Assembly (NCBI GenBank): GCA_002364535.1
Contig: DEYL01000063.1
Coordinates: 29,313 to 93,312, forward strand
Length of the DNA stretch: 64,000 bases
Direction of reading: 5' to 3'
DNA from: Flavobacteriaceae bacterium UBA3159
GTDB lineage: Bacteria > Bacteroidota > Bacteroidia > Flavobacteriales > Flavobacteriaceae
Shown here: positions 1 through 8,701 of the stretch, one piece after another
Numbering within the stretch: the stretch's first letter is position 1
Layout: every line of letters begins with the position of its first letter
The notes under the pieces: model-generated
Seen by the model: only the letters and a program-made list of their open reading frames with translations
The model's database searches: none
Told to the model about the DNA's origin: nothing
Position numbers and translations under genes: made by a program

Positions 1-630
1 TGATTGGGTATTGAAGTGGTTCAAAGCTTCTACCAGAGTTCCTCTAAAATTTTCTTCAAACATTTTTGAAAGCTCTCTAGAAACGGAGACCCCACGATCA
101 GGGCCAAAAATTTCAGAAAACTGAGTTAGGGTTTTGAGCAGTTTGTGTGGGGATTCGTAAAAAACAAGGGTTCGATTTTCATCTGAAAGCTTTTTCATGC
201 GTTTATTTCTCCCTTTTTTTGGGGGTAAAAACCCTTCAAAAACAAAACGATCACAAGCCAGACCACTTTGTACCAAGGCGGGAATCATGGCGGTTGGCCC
301 GGGCAAGCAAGTGACTTTCAAATTGAGAGACAAGGCCTCGCGAACCAATAGAAAGCCAGGGTCAGATATGCCGGGAGTCCCAGCATCAGATATAAGTGCT
401 ATGCTCATTCCAGAAGTCAATTTTGAACCAACCTCCTCTAATTTTTTATGCTCATTGTGCATGTGGAAAGCTTGCATTGGGGTGCTGATTTGATAATGAT
501 TCAGCAGTTTACCGCTGGTTCGGGTATCTTCTGCCAATATCAAATCGACCTCCTTTAGGGTTGCTACTGCCCTATAGGTCATGTCCCCCAAATTACCTAT
601 CGGTGTTGGTACTAAAAAAAGCTCCCCCAT
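1..630 (-). CDS. rsmI: 16S rRNA (cytidine-1402-2'-O)-methyltransferase, 3' end cut off
   Basis: RsmI methylates the ribose of C1402 in the decoding centre of 16S rRNA, using S-adenosylmethionine. The 210 visible codons start MGELFLVPTPIGNLGDMT, the usual N-terminus of the family. They continue with a LAEDTRTSGKLL motif, an LISDAGTPGISDPG SAM-pocket motif and an FYESPHKL motif, all in the expected order. The gene begins at 630 and leaves the window on its C-terminal side, probably lacking only a short tail. It lies 29 bp downstream of the unknown gene at 660-1313 on the same strand, so the two may be co-transcribed. Identification is from motif recognition and is secure. Confidence 0.93.
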   Translation of the reverse strand, partial: MGELFLVPTPIGNLGDMTYRAVATLKEVDLILAEDTRTSGKLLNHYQISTPMQAFHMHNEHKKLEEVGSKLTSGMSIALISDAGTPGISDPGFLLVREALSLNLKVTCLPGPTAMIPALVQSGLACDRFVFEGFLPPKKGRNKRMKKLSDENRTLVFYESPHKLLKTLTQFSEIFGPDRGVSVSRELSKMFEENFRGTLVEALNHFNTQS

Positions 631-659
631 TCTTTCTTGTCGTTCATAAAATGAAAATA

Positions 660-1313
660 CTACTGAAAATTATTCTCTACAATTTTCAAAAAACGAATTT
701 CATATTGCTCTTTACCTTCCCATTGGTTGTAATCGGGCTTGATCATTTCCAATATGAATTTTTGGGCTTGCTCCCATGTCTGAAGGGTAGCAATCTGAGA
801 AATGGCGCGTTGATAGTCATTAGCGTTTTGATCAAAAAGATACTTGATGAATGCCAATCGGTCATTTAAATCTACCTGAAGTCCTTTTGAAAATTTGTCA
901 TTCAAACTTTTTTGTATTTCCTTTTCGGTACTGGTAACCTCTTCTTTCCGCTCGAAGGAAAGCTCTTTGCTGTTTTCTTGGATTAAATCTGCTACAGAAG
1001 GCTTTGTTTCGGGGATTTCTTTGACAGTTTCCTTTATGGTATCCATAATGGGGGGCAATTCCTCGCGGTCATTGAAGTTTTCAGCCGTGGTTTCTGCCTC
1101 CGGTTTACCTTTGATAAAATCTACTGCCTGATCGAAATTGGTTTCTAAATCTTCCCAGAAATCTTTGTTAAATCCCTCCGCATTTTTGATTAAAATCAGG
1201 CGTTCAAAAAGCAACAGAGTAGCGTCATAAACCTTTTGATAGTTATAAGGTTTTTCCATCTCTAGGATTTCTTTTGCCAATTTTTTGAGTTGTTGATGGA
1301 TTTTATTGGGCAT
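660..1313 (-). CDS. conserved flavobacterial protein of unknown function
   Basis: This 217-residue protein has no signal peptide or membrane segment and is probably cytoplasmic. The N-terminal 75 residues and the C-terminal 70 residues look helical. The C-terminal part (KFSKGLQVDLNDRLAFIKYL onward) reads like a folded helical domain, while the middle (about 75-140) is acidic and low in complexity, probably a flexible linker. It is divergent from tdk, with the start codons about 57 bp apart, and sits just upstream of rsmI. I believe a protein of this kind is commonly found beside tdk and rsmI in flavobacteria, but I do not know its function. Confidence 0.8.
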   Translation of the reverse strand: MPNKIHQQLKKLAKEILEMEKPYNYQKVYDATLLLFERLILIKNAEGFNKDFWEDLETNFDQAVDFIKGKPEAETTAENFNDREELPPIMDTIKETVKEIPETKPSVADLIQENSKELSFERKEEVTSTEKEIQKSLNDKFSKGLQVDLNDRLAFIKYLFDQNANDYQRAISQIATLQTWEQAQKFILEMIKPDYNQWEGKEQYEIRFLKIVENNFQ

Positions 1314-1370
1314 AAATTATTCTATTACAAAGCTTTGTTTTAATACCTTTGTTTGATTGTAAATTACAAA

Positions 1371-1985
1371 ATGTTTTTAGAAAATCCTGTAAACCACAAA
1401 GAACAATTTGGATGGATCGAAGTGATCTGTGGATCGATGTTTTCAGGAAAAACAGAAGAGTTGATTCGGCGTCTTAAGCGTGCGCAGTTTGCCAATCAAA
1501 AGATAGAGATTTTTAAGCCGGCCATCGACCAGCGATACGACGATCAGATGGTTACTTCTCACGATTCTAATCAGATTCCTTCGACCTCGGTTCCTGCTGC
1601 GGCAAACATACCCATTTTGGCCAATGACTGTCAAGTAGTAGGGATTGACGAAGCACAATTTTTTGATGATGAGATTGTAGAGGTTTGCAATGATTTGGCA
1701 AACCGAGGCATGCGTGTAATTGTTGCAGGACTGGACATGGATTATCAAGGAACCCCTTTTGGCCCCATGCCGGCATTAATGGCCACGGCCGAGTATGTTA
1801 CCAAGGTTCATGCTGTTTGTACTCAAACAGGTAATTTAGCCCATTACAGCTATAGAAAATCAGATCAAGAGGACTTGGTTCTTTTGGGTGAAAAACAAGA
1901 TTACGAGCCCCTGAGTAGAGGTGCATTCCATGAAGCTTCTGCAAAGCGGGTACAAAAAAAGAATGCTAAAAAGAAAAAATCTTGA
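1371..1985 (+). CDS. tdk: thymidine kinase
   Basis: Tdk phosphorylates thymidine to dTMP in the salvage pathway. The type II kinase P-loop GSMFSGKT is at residues 21-28, and the Walker B-like DEAQFF motif is at 93-98. The C-terminal lasso region has CTQTGN where many type II kinases have a Cys-x2-Cys zinc pair, so only one of the two Cys is kept. The ATG at 1371 is preferred over an upstream in-frame GTG/ATG-like start near 1353, because a Bacteroidota -7 box (TACCTTTG, 1344-1351) places transcription start close to 1357. The stop overlaps the next start by TTGA (1982-1985), implying translational coupling to alr. Confidence 0.93.
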   Translation: MFLENPVNHKEQFGWIEVICGSMFSGKTEELIRRLKRAQFANQKIEIFKPAIDQRYDDQMVTSHDSNQIPSTSVPAAANIPILANDCQVVGIDEAQFFDDEIVEVCNDLANRGMRVIVAGLDMDYQGTPFGPMPALMATAEYVTKVHAVCTQTGNLAHYSYRKSDQEDLVLLGEKQDYEPLSRGAFHEASAKRVQKKNAKKKKS

Positions 1986-3070
1986 CCCTTCTTGAAATTG
2001 ATTTAAAAAAGTTAGAACACAACTATCGTTCCCTAAGAAAGAGATTAGATCCCAATTCCAAAATGATGGGGGTCATCAAGGCCAATGCCTATGGAGGTGT
2101 TGCTGAGCCCATTGCCAAAAAATTGGTTGCTTTGGGAACTGAGGCTTTGGCCGTTGCCTATACCGAAGAGGGTGTTCAATTGAGAGAATTCGGAATTAAG
2201 ACACCCTTACTGGTGTTTTACCCACAAGTTGAAAATTTTAGGGACATCATCTTTCATGATCTTGAACCTGTATTGTACAGTAAGGGAAGTTGGGAAAAAT
2301 TCAAAGAGGCCGTAAAGGAAGAAAAAAAATCAGACTACCCTGTCCACATCAAGTACAACACGGGTTTAAACCGCATTGGATTTCACCCTGACGAGGGGGA
2401 GTGGGTGCTGGAACAAATAAAAAAATCTTCGTTTCAAGTAAAATCCGTTTACACCCATCTGGGTCAAACAGAAGCCCCAAAACCCAACCCGGAGACAGAA
2501 AGTCAAATCTCCCTGTTCGAGCAAATCATACAAAATCACAACAATGGTTCGAATCAAAAACCGGAATATCATCTCTTGAATACTTCGGGGGTCTTCAACT
2601 ATCCCGATTATCATTTGGATTGGGTAAGGATTGGACTTGGATTATACGGCTTTGCCAACCACCCGGAATGGAACGATACCTTACAACCTATTGCCCAACT
2701 CAAAACAAAAATTACCCAAATTCACCAGATCAAATCGGGTGAAACCGTAGGTTATAATTGCGGTTGGAAAGCGACCAAAAATACCCGTATTGCGGTATTA
2801 CCCCTTGGACATGCGGATGGCTTTTCAAGGCAATACGGACATGGTAAAGGCTGGGTAATGGTCAATGGACAAAAAGCCAATGTGGTGGGTAATGTTTGTA
2901 TGGACATGATCATGGTAGATATTGGTGACATTCCCTGCAACGAAGAAAGCGAAGTGGTGGTCATTGGTAAAGGAATTAGAGCAGATGAACTGGCAGAAAA
3001 TGCCGGAACCATTTCCTATGAATTGCTTGCTGCTTTGGGGAATCGCATTCCAAGAGTCCTAAAGACATAA
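1982..3070 (+). CDS. alr: alanine racemase
   Basis: Alr interconverts L- and D-alanine for peptidoglycan using pyridoxal phosphate. The PLP lysine is K33 in VIKANAYGG, and the C-terminal beta domain carries GNVCMDMIMVDIG. At the site where classical alanine racemases have the catalytic tyrosine (GYADG), this protein has GHADG, with His at residue 277. I recall the same replacement in other flavobacterial Alr proteins, so it is probably a lineage trait rather than inactivation, but that was not checked. The start is TTG, overlapping the tdk stop by 4 nt, and no better ATG is nearby. Length (362 residues) is normal. Confidence 0.92.
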   Translation: MTLLEIDLKKLEHNYRSLRKRLDPNSKMMGVIKANAYGGVAEPIAKKLVALGTEALAVAYTEEGVQLREFGIKTPLLVFYPQVENFRDIIFHDLEPVLYSKGSWEKFKEAVKEEKKSDYPVHIKYNTGLNRIGFHPDEGEWVLEQIKKSSFQVKSVYTHLGQTEAPKPNPETESQISLFEQIIQNHNNGSNQKPEYHLLNTSGVFNYPDYHLDWVRIGLGLYGFANHPEWNDTLQPIAQLKTKITQIHQIKSGETVGYNCGWKATKNTRIAVLPLGHADGFSRQYGHGKGWVMVNGQKANVVGNVCMDMIMVDIGDIPCNEESEVVVIGKGIRADELAENAGTISYELLAALGNRIPRVLKT

Positions 3071-3132
3071 TTCAACAATGTCTGTTATAAATTGAACAAT
3101 TTGTTGGGATTTTGAAAAAAACCCTATTGAAG

Positions 3133-3162
3133 TTGTGGACAATACTATAAAGCTTAAATTTG
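3133..3162 (+). promoter_or_regulatory. Bacteroidota-type promoter for asd
   Basis: TTG at 3133-3135 is followed after 19 bp by TAAATTTG at 3155-3162. This matches the known Bacteroidota primary sigma consensus TTG-N19-TAnnTTTG. It predicts transcription start near 3169, about 9 nt before the asd ATG at 3178. That rules out upstream in-frame starts for asd. Confidence 0.65.
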
Positions 3163-3177
3163 CCAAAATTTTTATCA

Positions 3178-4167
3178 ATGAAATTAGCAGTTATAGGCGC
3201 AACAGGAATGGTTGGAGAGGTAATGCTCCAAATTTTATCAGAGAGAAATTTCCCCTACACGGAATTGATTCCCGTAGCATCAGAAAGATCGGTGGGGAAA
3301 AAGGTAGATTGTGGTGGTAATTCCCACGAAGTGGTTGGCTTGGAAACTGCTGTCTCCATGCAACCAGACGTAGCCTTGTTCTCTGCAGGTGGATCAACAT
3401 CCCTGGAATGGGCCCCCAGGTTTGCCGGAGTGGGAACTGTGGTGATCGATAATTCCTCTGCTTGGCGAATGGATCCCTCCAAAAAGTTGATCATCCCCGA
3501 AATCAATGCGAACCAACTAACTTCCGCTGATAAAATCATTGCCAACCCCAACTGCTCCACCATTCAAATGTTGGTGGCATTGGCACCTTTTCAAGAGCAC
3601 TACGGAATTGAACGCATCGTGGTATCAACCTATCAATCGATTACCGGAACCGGAGTCAAAGCGGTACAACAATTGGAAAATGAATACAAGGAGGAAAAAG
3701 GGGAAATGGCTTACCCATACCCCATTCACCGCAATGCACTCCCTCACTGTGATGTTTTTATGGACAATGGCTACACCAAAGAAGAAATGAAATTGGTCAA
3801 TGAAACCCACAAGATTCTCAACGATTCCTCTATAGGGGTCTCTGCCACTGCGATCAGAATTCCAGTGGTAGGAGGACACAGTGAGTCGATCAATGTACAA
3901 TTGAAAAAAGATTTCGATTTAGAAGCCATAAGAAAGCTACTAAACGACAGTCCCGGAGTAGTGGTTCAAGACAATCCTGAAACCAACACCTATCCAATGC
4001 CCATTTATGCTGCAGGCAAGAATGAGGTTTTTGTGGGCAGAATCAGGAGAGATGAATCCCAAGACAAAACACTCAACCTATGGGTGGTTGCGGACAACCT
4101 GAGAAAAGGAGCTGCAACAAACACCATCCAAATTGCTGAATATTTACTTCAAAAGAATCTGATCTAA
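3178..4167 (+). CDS. asd: aspartate-semialdehyde dehydrogenase
   Basis: Asd reduces aspartyl phosphate to aspartate semialdehyde, feeding the lysine/diaminopimelate, threonine and methionine pathways. The NADP-binding loop GATGMVGE is at residues 7-14. The catalytic Cys is C126 in NPNCSTIQM, and the second substrate-site motif IRIPVVGGHSE carries the catalytic His. At 329 residues it is full length. The ATG at 3178 is chosen because the promoter at 3133-3162 would leave earlier starts outside the transcript. It stands alone, 107 bp after alr. Confidence 0.95.
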   Translation: MKLAVIGATGMVGEVMLQILSERNFPYTELIPVASERSVGKKVDCGGNSHEVVGLETAVSMQPDVALFSAGGSTSLEWAPRFAGVGTVVIDNSSAWRMDPSKKLIIPEINANQLTSADKIIANPNCSTIQMLVALAPFQEHYGIERIVVSTYQSITGTGVKAVQQLENEYKEEKGEMAYPYPIHRNALPHCDVFMDNGYTKEEMKLVNETHKILNDSSIGVSATAIRIPVVGGHSESINVQLKKDFDLEAIRKLLNDSPGVVVQDNPETNTYPMPIYAAGKNEVFVGRIRRDESQDKTLNLWVVADNLRKGAATNTIQIAEYLLQKNLI

Positions 4168-4206
4168 TGTCTAAATTTCCTTTTGAGGTTACGCTTCACA
4201 AATTAA

Positions 4207-4228
4207 CAGAAATCAAAGGTGATTTCTG
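4207..4228. other. 8-bp perfect inverted repeat after asd
   Basis: CAGAAATC (4207-4214) and GATTTCTG (4221-4228) pair perfectly around a 6-nt loop, 39 bp after the asd stop. No T-run follows, so it does not look like a standard intrinsic terminator. It could be a weak terminator or an operator. The rest of 4168-4445 shows nothing I can support. Confidence 0.3.
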
Positions 4229-4445
4229 CGATATGGCACTTTGATTGTTTATATCGACCTTGGCACACCATTTTTGTAATTTTTTTATACCAATTCGTAA
4301 TAGACTCTGACCTGAAGGGAAATCCATTAATGACAGTATCAAACTGCCCAAATTGGGATAAAAAAATTCCGAGTTAATTCCTAGTGGTATTTTCTCTGTT
4401 TTATTCAATAAAAATTAACCATTTAATACCATACAATCTGAACAT

Positions 4446-4924
4446 ATGACCAGCAAAGTTTTTAAAACCAAAATGACCCGACGCTTTGTCGAAGTATTGA
4501 AATACCTATTGATGAGTGAAGCTGCGCGCTCCAAAATAGAAATTGGATTATTGATTGATCAGTCCCTGCAGGTGGTATCCAAGCTTTTAACGGGAAAACG
4601 CATCATCACCTTAGAACAAACCCAAAAGCTGATTTTAAACACCAATATCAATTCCCATTGGTTCATTACGGGAGAGGTTTGATGTTGAAAGACTAAAGCT
4701 CTTCCGTCAAGGAATCAAAAATAGCCTATTACATGAGTGGAAACTGGTCCTCCAGAGCGATTATCGCAATGCTTCCTTTGATCTGGGATTTGGAGGATAA
4801 GGTTGAAGAAGTCAAAAAAGAGAACCAAAACATTAGGGAGCAATTGATTGAATTAGAAAATTCGGTGAATCATTTGAAAAAACAAGAATCTGCTACTGAT
4901 CGTCCATCGAAAAAGTCTCCATGA
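4446..4924 (+). pseudogene. broken XRE/HTH-type regulator with C-terminal coiled coil
   Basis: The first part (4446-4682, 78 residues) looks like the N-terminal helix-turn-helix domain of small Bacteroidota repressors. It has paired helices around QSLQVVSKLLTGKR and ends with NSHWFITGE, matching the usual N-x-W-x-x-T-G-E end of the HTH. In that family a linker and a coiled coil follow. Here the frame ends at TGA 4680-4682. The continuation lies in another frame, reads MLKD, meets TAA at 4694-4696, then stays open as a Glu/Lys-rich coiled coil (about 4733-4924, DLEDKVEEVKKENQN). One frameshift plus one stop would explain both pieces. Alternatively they are two small genes. The end overlaps the 3' end of accC by 32 bp, convergently. 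Confidence 0.55.
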
Positions 4925-6236
4925 ATTTGGTGGTATAGTTTCCAGAAATATAATCGGGGTGATCCATGAGTTTGCGGTGGAAAGGAATGGTAGTTTTTAT
5001 CCCTTCAATCACAAATTCATCAAGTGCTCGTCTCATTTTATTAATGGCCTCTTCTCTTGTTTGGGCTGTGGTAATCAACTTGGCAATCATGGAGTCATAG
5101 TGGGAGGGTATGATATAACCTCCATAAACGTGTGTATCTAGTCTGACCCCGTGTCCTCCGGGAAAGTGTAGAGTTGATATTTTTCCGGGACTGGGTCTAA
5201 AATCATTGTAAGGGTCCTCTGCATTAATTCTACATTCAATAGAGTGCATGCTGGGCAGATAATTCTCTCCTGATATAGCTACACCGGCGGCGACCAAAAT
5301 CTGCTCTCTAATAAGGTCAAAATTGATGACTTGCTCTGTGATGGGGTGCTCTACTTGAATACGGGTGTTCATCTCCATAAAGTAGAAATTGCGATGTTTA
5401 TCTACTAAAAACTCAACGGTTCCCGCACCTTCATACTTGATGAACTCGGCAGCTTTGACTGCGGCAGCTCCCATTTTTTCCCTCAACTCGGGAGTCATGA
5501 ATGGCGATGGTGTTTCCTCAGTCAGCTTTTGATGTCTTCTTTGAACGGAACAATCGCGTTCGGACAAGTGACAGGCTTTGCCCTTTGAATCTCCCACGAT
5601 TTGAATTTCAATATGGCGAGGTTCCTCAATGAGTTTTTCCATATACATTCCGTCGTTCGCAAAAGATGCAGCGGCCTCTTGACGAGCGCTTTCCCAAGCT
5701 TTTAATAAATCTTCTTCCTTCCAAACCGCACGCATGCCTTTACCTCCACCACCGGCGGTGGCTTTTAGCATGACCGGATAGCCTGTCTTTTTGGCAATTT
5801 TTTTAGCTTGGTCAAAAGATTCCAATATGCCCTCAGATCCCGGTATGGTTGGAACCCTTGCTGCTTTCATCGTAGCTTTTGCAGTGGCTTTGTCTCCCAT
5901 TTTTTCTATCATTTCAGACGAAGCACCAATGAATTTGATCCCATGCTCTTTACAGATTTTTGAGAATTTAGCATTTTCAGATAAAAATCCATAACCCGGG
6001 TGAATGGCATCGGCGTTACAAATTTCTGCAGCCGCCATGATGTTGGCTATTTTCAAATAGGACTCCGAACTGGGGGGAGGGCCAATACAAACTGCCTCAT
6101 CGGCAAAACGAACGTGAAGACTTTCCTCATCGGCAGTAGAGTATACTGCAACTGTTTTAATGCCCATCTCTTTGCAAGTCCTGATCAATCGCATGGCAAT
6201 CTCCCCACGATTGGCAATTAAAATCTTTTTAAACAT
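4893..6236 (-). CDS. accC: acetyl-CoA carboxylase, biotin carboxylase subunit
   Basis: AccC carboxylates the biotin on AccB with ATP and bicarbonate, the first half-reaction of fatty acid synthesis. The N-terminus MFKKILIANRGEIAMRL is typical. The ATP-grasp glycine loop KATAGGGGKGMR lies near residue 160. The catalytic and metal region contains ERDCSVQRRHQK and MEMNTRIQVEHPITE. It is 447 residues, normal length. It is last in the fabH-accB-accC operon, 11 bp after accB. The last 32 bp overlap the coiled-coil fragment of the broken regulator on the other strand. Confidence 0.97.
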   Translation of the reverse strand: MFKKILIANRGEIAMRLIRTCKEMGIKTVAVYSTADEESLHVRFADEAVCIGPPPSSESYLKIANIMAAAEICNADAIHPGYGFLSENAKFSKICKEHGIKFIGASSEMIEKMGDKATAKATMKAARVPTIPGSEGILESFDQAKKIAKKTGYPVMLKATAGGGGKGMRAVWKEEDLLKAWESARQEAAASFANDGMYMEKLIEEPRHIEIQIVGDSKGKACHLSERDCSVQRRHQKLTEETPSPFMTPELREKMGAAAVKAAEFIKYEGAGTVEFLVDKHRNFYFMEMNTRIQVEHPITEQVINFDLIREQILVAAGVAISGENYLPSMHSIECRINAEDPYNDFRPSPGKISTLHFPGGHGVRLDTHVYGGYIIPSHYDSMIAKLITTAQTREEAINKMRRALDEFVIEGIKTTIPFHRKLMDHPDYISGNYTTKFMETFSMDDQ

Positions 6237-6247
6237 TGGTAAGAGGT

Positions 6248-6739
6248 TTAAACCGGTTCAACTAAAAATAGAGGTTGATCGAATTCAACAGGTGAGGAAT
6301 CATCTAATAGTATTTTAACAATCTTGCCACTGACCTCGGATTCGATCTCGTTGAATAACTTCATGGCTTCAACCACACACAATACGTCTCCTTCTTTTAT
6401 GATGTCTCCAACTTCAACAAAAACATCTTTGTCTGGGGAAGGCTTTCTGTAAAAAGTTCCAATCATAGGAGATTTTATGGTAATTAGGTTATCGACCACC
6501 TCTTGGGCAGGCTGACTTTCTGTTTTTACAGGTACCTCTACCTCGGCTGCAACTACTGATGGCTGGGGTGTTTGCACCACCATGCTGGGTACAGTTTGAA
6601 CTGTGGTTTGAGTTTCTGCAGCAGGAGTGTCAGCATTGGTTTTGATGGTGATTTTAAAATCGTCCGTTTCAAGTTTCACCTCGTGAGCTCCGGATTTTGC
6701 GACAAATTTGATTAAATTTTGAATTTCTTTAATTTCCAT
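6248..6739 (-). CDS. accB: acetyl-CoA carboxylase biotin carboxyl carrier protein
   Basis: AccB carries the biotin that shuttles CO2 between biotin carboxylase and carboxyltransferase. The biotinyl domain occupies the last 80 residues. The modified lysine is K127 in EAMKLFNEI, where the common AMKM becomes AMKL, a frequent variant. An N-terminal helix (MEIKEIQNLIKFV) is followed by a Pro/Val/Thr-rich flexible linker (about 37-80), as is usual in this family. Its 163 residues are complete, and it lies between fabH and accC with short gaps. Confidence 0.96.
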   Translation of the reverse strand: MEIKEIQNLIKFVAKSGAHEVKLETDDFKITIKTNADTPAAETQTTVQTVPSMVVQTPQPSVVAAEVEVPVKTESQPAQEVVDNLITIKSPMIGTFYRKPSPDKDVFVEVGDIIKEGDVLCVVEAMKLFNEIESEVSGKIVKILLDDSSPVEFDQPLFLVEPV

Positions 6740-6758
6740 AATTCAAATGATTAAATTT

Positions 6759-7763
6759 TTAATAGGACCATGTCAAATAGGCTGCTCCCCAGGTGAAACC
6801 TCCACCAAAAGCAGCAAAAACCAACCGATCCCCGGGGCTTAATTTTAATTCGTAATCCTTTAGTAAAAGCGGCAGAGTCGCAGCTGTAGTGTTTCCAAAA
6901 TATTCAATATTAGACATGACCTTTTGATCGTTTAAACCAACGCGCTTGGAGATGGCATCGATGATTCTTTTGTTGGCCTGATGAGGAACCAAATAGGAAA
7001 TATTCTCCGGATCAATTTCGTTGCGTTCAATGATTTGTTCCACTGCATTAGTCATTTCCGATACGGCATATTTAAATACGGTCTTTCCGTCTTGGTATAA
7101 ATTATGCATTCCCCCTTGGAGTGTCTCCTCTGAGGCCGGAAATAGTGATCCTCCAGCTTTTATATTCAAAAACATCCTTCCACTGCCGTCGGATCTCAAA
7201 TACTCGTCCTCCCAACCATAACCAGATTCACTGGGTTCAAAAAGAACTGCTCCAGCACCGTCCCCAAAAATTATACATGTTGCTCTGTCAGAATAATCTA
7301 TTATGGAGGACATTTTATCTGCTCCTATAAGTAAAACCTTTTTATAGCGACCACTGGCGATCATACTGGAGGCATTGGACATACCGAAGAGGAAGCCGGA
7401 ACAAGCAGCTTGAAGGTCGTAAGCAAAGGCATTGGTGGCGCCAATTTCCGAAGCCACATATGCGGCAGTAGCAGCAACATTCATATCCGGGGTTATGGTA
7501 GCAACGATAACCGCGTCAATTTCAGCAGGATTTAATTTTCTTTTTTTTAGAATCTCTTGAGCAGCCTTTATAGCCATATATGAAGAGCCTTTGGTGGGGT
7601 CTTTGAGTATCCTTCTTTCACTAATTCCAGTTCTTGCGACAATCCACTCATTGTTGGTATCAACCATCTTTTCCAAATCAGCATTGGTGAGTTTATCCTC
7701 AGGAACATATGCACCTACCGCAGTTATAGCTGCCTTTAAGGGGCTTGGATTGATATAATTCAT
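6759..7763 (-). CDS. fabH: beta-ketoacyl-ACP synthase III
   Basis: FabH starts fatty acid chains by condensing acyl-CoA with malonyl-ACP. The Cys-His-Asn triad is visible: C121 in LQAACSGFLFG, His in LVPHQANKRIID and Asn in YFGNTTAAT. The C-terminus FAAFGGGFTWGAAYLTW is standard. It is full length at 334 residues. It heads the operon fabH-accB-accC, with its own likely promoter (7802-7830), and is separated from yceD-rpmF by a terminator. Confidence 0.97.
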   Translation of the reverse strand: MNYINPSPLKAAITAVGAYVPEDKLTNADLEKMVDTNNEWIVARTGISERRILKDPTKGSSYMAIKAAQEILKKRKLNPAEIDAVIVATITPDMNVAATAAYVASEIGATNAFAYDLQAACSGFLFGMSNASSMIASGRYKKVLLIGADKMSSIIDYSDRATCIIFGDGAGAVLFEPSESGYGWEDEYLRSDGSGRMFLNIKAGGSLFPASEETLQGGMHNLYQDGKTVFKYAVSEMTNAVEQIIERNEIDPENISYLVPHQANKRIIDAISKRVGLNDQKVMSNIEYFGNTTAATLPLLLKDYELKLSPGDRLVFAAFGGGFTWGAAYLTWSY

Positions 7764-7801
7764 CAGTAGATTTCTTCCTTTTGAACTGTCAATATAATAT
7801 G

Positions 7802-7830
7802 TGAAGATAGTAGTTTTTTAGAGCAAACAA
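7802..7830 (-). promoter_or_regulatory. probable promoter of fabH-accB-accC
   Basis: On the minus strand, TTG (complement of 7828-7830) is followed after 18 bp by TATCTTCA (complement of 7802-7809). That is close to the Bacteroidota TAnnTTTG box. It lies about 40 bp upstream of the fabH ATG and just downstream of the rpmF terminator, consistent with separate transcription of the fatty-acid genes. Confidence 0.4.
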
Positions 7831-7842
7831 AATCTTTGAACA

Positions 7843-7872
7843 CAAAAAAAACCCTTCAAAAAAGGAAGAGTT
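7843..7872 (-). terminator. intrinsic terminator after rpmF
   Basis: Read on the minus strand, AACTCTTC and GAAGGGTT form an 8-bp stem with one G-U pair around a 7-nt loop. A run of T follows. It starts 22 nt after the rpmF stop, so yceD-rpmF transcripts should end here, before fabH. Confidence 0.7.
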
Positions 7873-7894
7873 TTATTAAAATTGTTGATCTAAA

Positions 7895-8092
7895 TTAGGC
7901 TTCGATTACCTCGGTGTTGTCGATCAAAACTTTACCTCTGTAGTAAAGTTTACCTTCATGCCAATGGGCGCGGTGGTACAAATGGGCTTCACCTGTGGTG
8001 CTGCAAGTACCAATTTGAGGGGTCGTCGCCTTGAAGTGGGTTCTTCTTTTGTCCCTTCTGGTTTTCGATATTTTTCTTTTAGGATGCGCCAT
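7895..8092 (-). CDS. rpmF: 50S ribosomal protein L32
   Basis: bL32 is a small protein of the large ribosomal subunit. The N-terminus MAHPKRKISKTRRDKRRTH is diagnostic, and the CSTTGEAHLYHRAHW segment follows as in other Bacteroidota L32 proteins. Only one Cys is present, so there is no complete Cys4 zinc site. It is 65 residues, a normal length for the phylum. The start overlaps the end of yceD by 14 bp, indicating coupled translation. A terminator follows directly. Confidence 0.97.
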   Translation of the reverse strand: MAHPKRKISKTRRDKRRTHFKATTPQIGTCSTTGEAHLYHRAHWHEGKLYYRGKVLIDNTEVIEA

Positions 8093-8642
8093 TTTTGTCG
8101 CTTTTAATTTTTATATAATATTTTAATAAATCTTTCAATTTGTCCCATCTTGGATCTGTTCCATCCGATGGGGTATTTTCTTGGGGCTGTAAATCTTTTA
8201 GTTTTTCCAAAACCTCTGATTTTAAAGTTCCCTCGGCAATTCCGGGATGAACTTTCTTTTGAGGCACAGACAATACTATCATTTCATAGATGTATTGCGC
8301 TACCTGAATTTGATGCGAACCATGTGGAAGAATCAAAATCTCATCATCATCGAGATTTTCCACCGGCCCAAACTTTACCACCAATCTAAAAACAGTATCA
8401 ATGGGCAACTTAAAAAGTTCTGTGGTGATATCACAAGGGACTGTAACCAAACCTTTTGCAGTAAAATTCAACTCCAAGAGGGTTGATTTTTTTTCAAAAA
8501 TCAAATCCACCTGAACCTGTGCATTTTGAAAATCTAAGAAATCGAAGCCTTCAAAGAACGTATTGTCAATCTTAAAATCGAATCGATGTGTACCATCATT
8601 TAAACCGATAAACGGGATCAAGAATTCTGAAAACTGCTCCAT
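8079..8642 (-). CDS. YceD/DUF177 family protein
   Basis: YceD-family proteins are almost always encoded just before rpmF and are linked to 23S rRNA maturation and large-subunit assembly. The exact role in Bacteroidota is not established. This 187-residue copy has the family pattern: an N-terminal beta-rich part (FDFKIDNTFFEGFDF), a central DITTELFKLPIDTVFRLVVKFG, and a segment at about 115-145 including HQIQVAQYIYEMIVLSVPQK. The central Cys pair found in some bacterial YceD proteins is reduced to a single Cys (LVTVPCDITTE). The stop overlaps rpmF by 14 bp. Confidence 0.88.
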   Translation of the reverse strand: MEQFSEFLIPFIGLNDGTHRFDFKIDNTFFEGFDFLDFQNAQVQVDLIFEKKSTLLELNFTAKGLVTVPCDITTELFKLPIDTVFRLVVKFGPVENLDDDEILILPHGSHQIQVAQYIYEMIVLSVPQKKVHPGIAEGTLKSEVLEKLKDLQPQENTPSDGTDPRWDKLKDLLKYYIKIKSDKNGAS

Positions 8643-8701
8643 CCTTCCGACTTTTAAGGGTGCAAATTTATAAAAAAAAAGCTTCTTACAGTGCCCTTAT
8701 G

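Noticed and set aside
4196..4408. 70-residue minus-strand frame between asd and the broken regulator
   Set aside because: No recognisable motif, no coding-like composition and no sensible start. Treated as intergenic.
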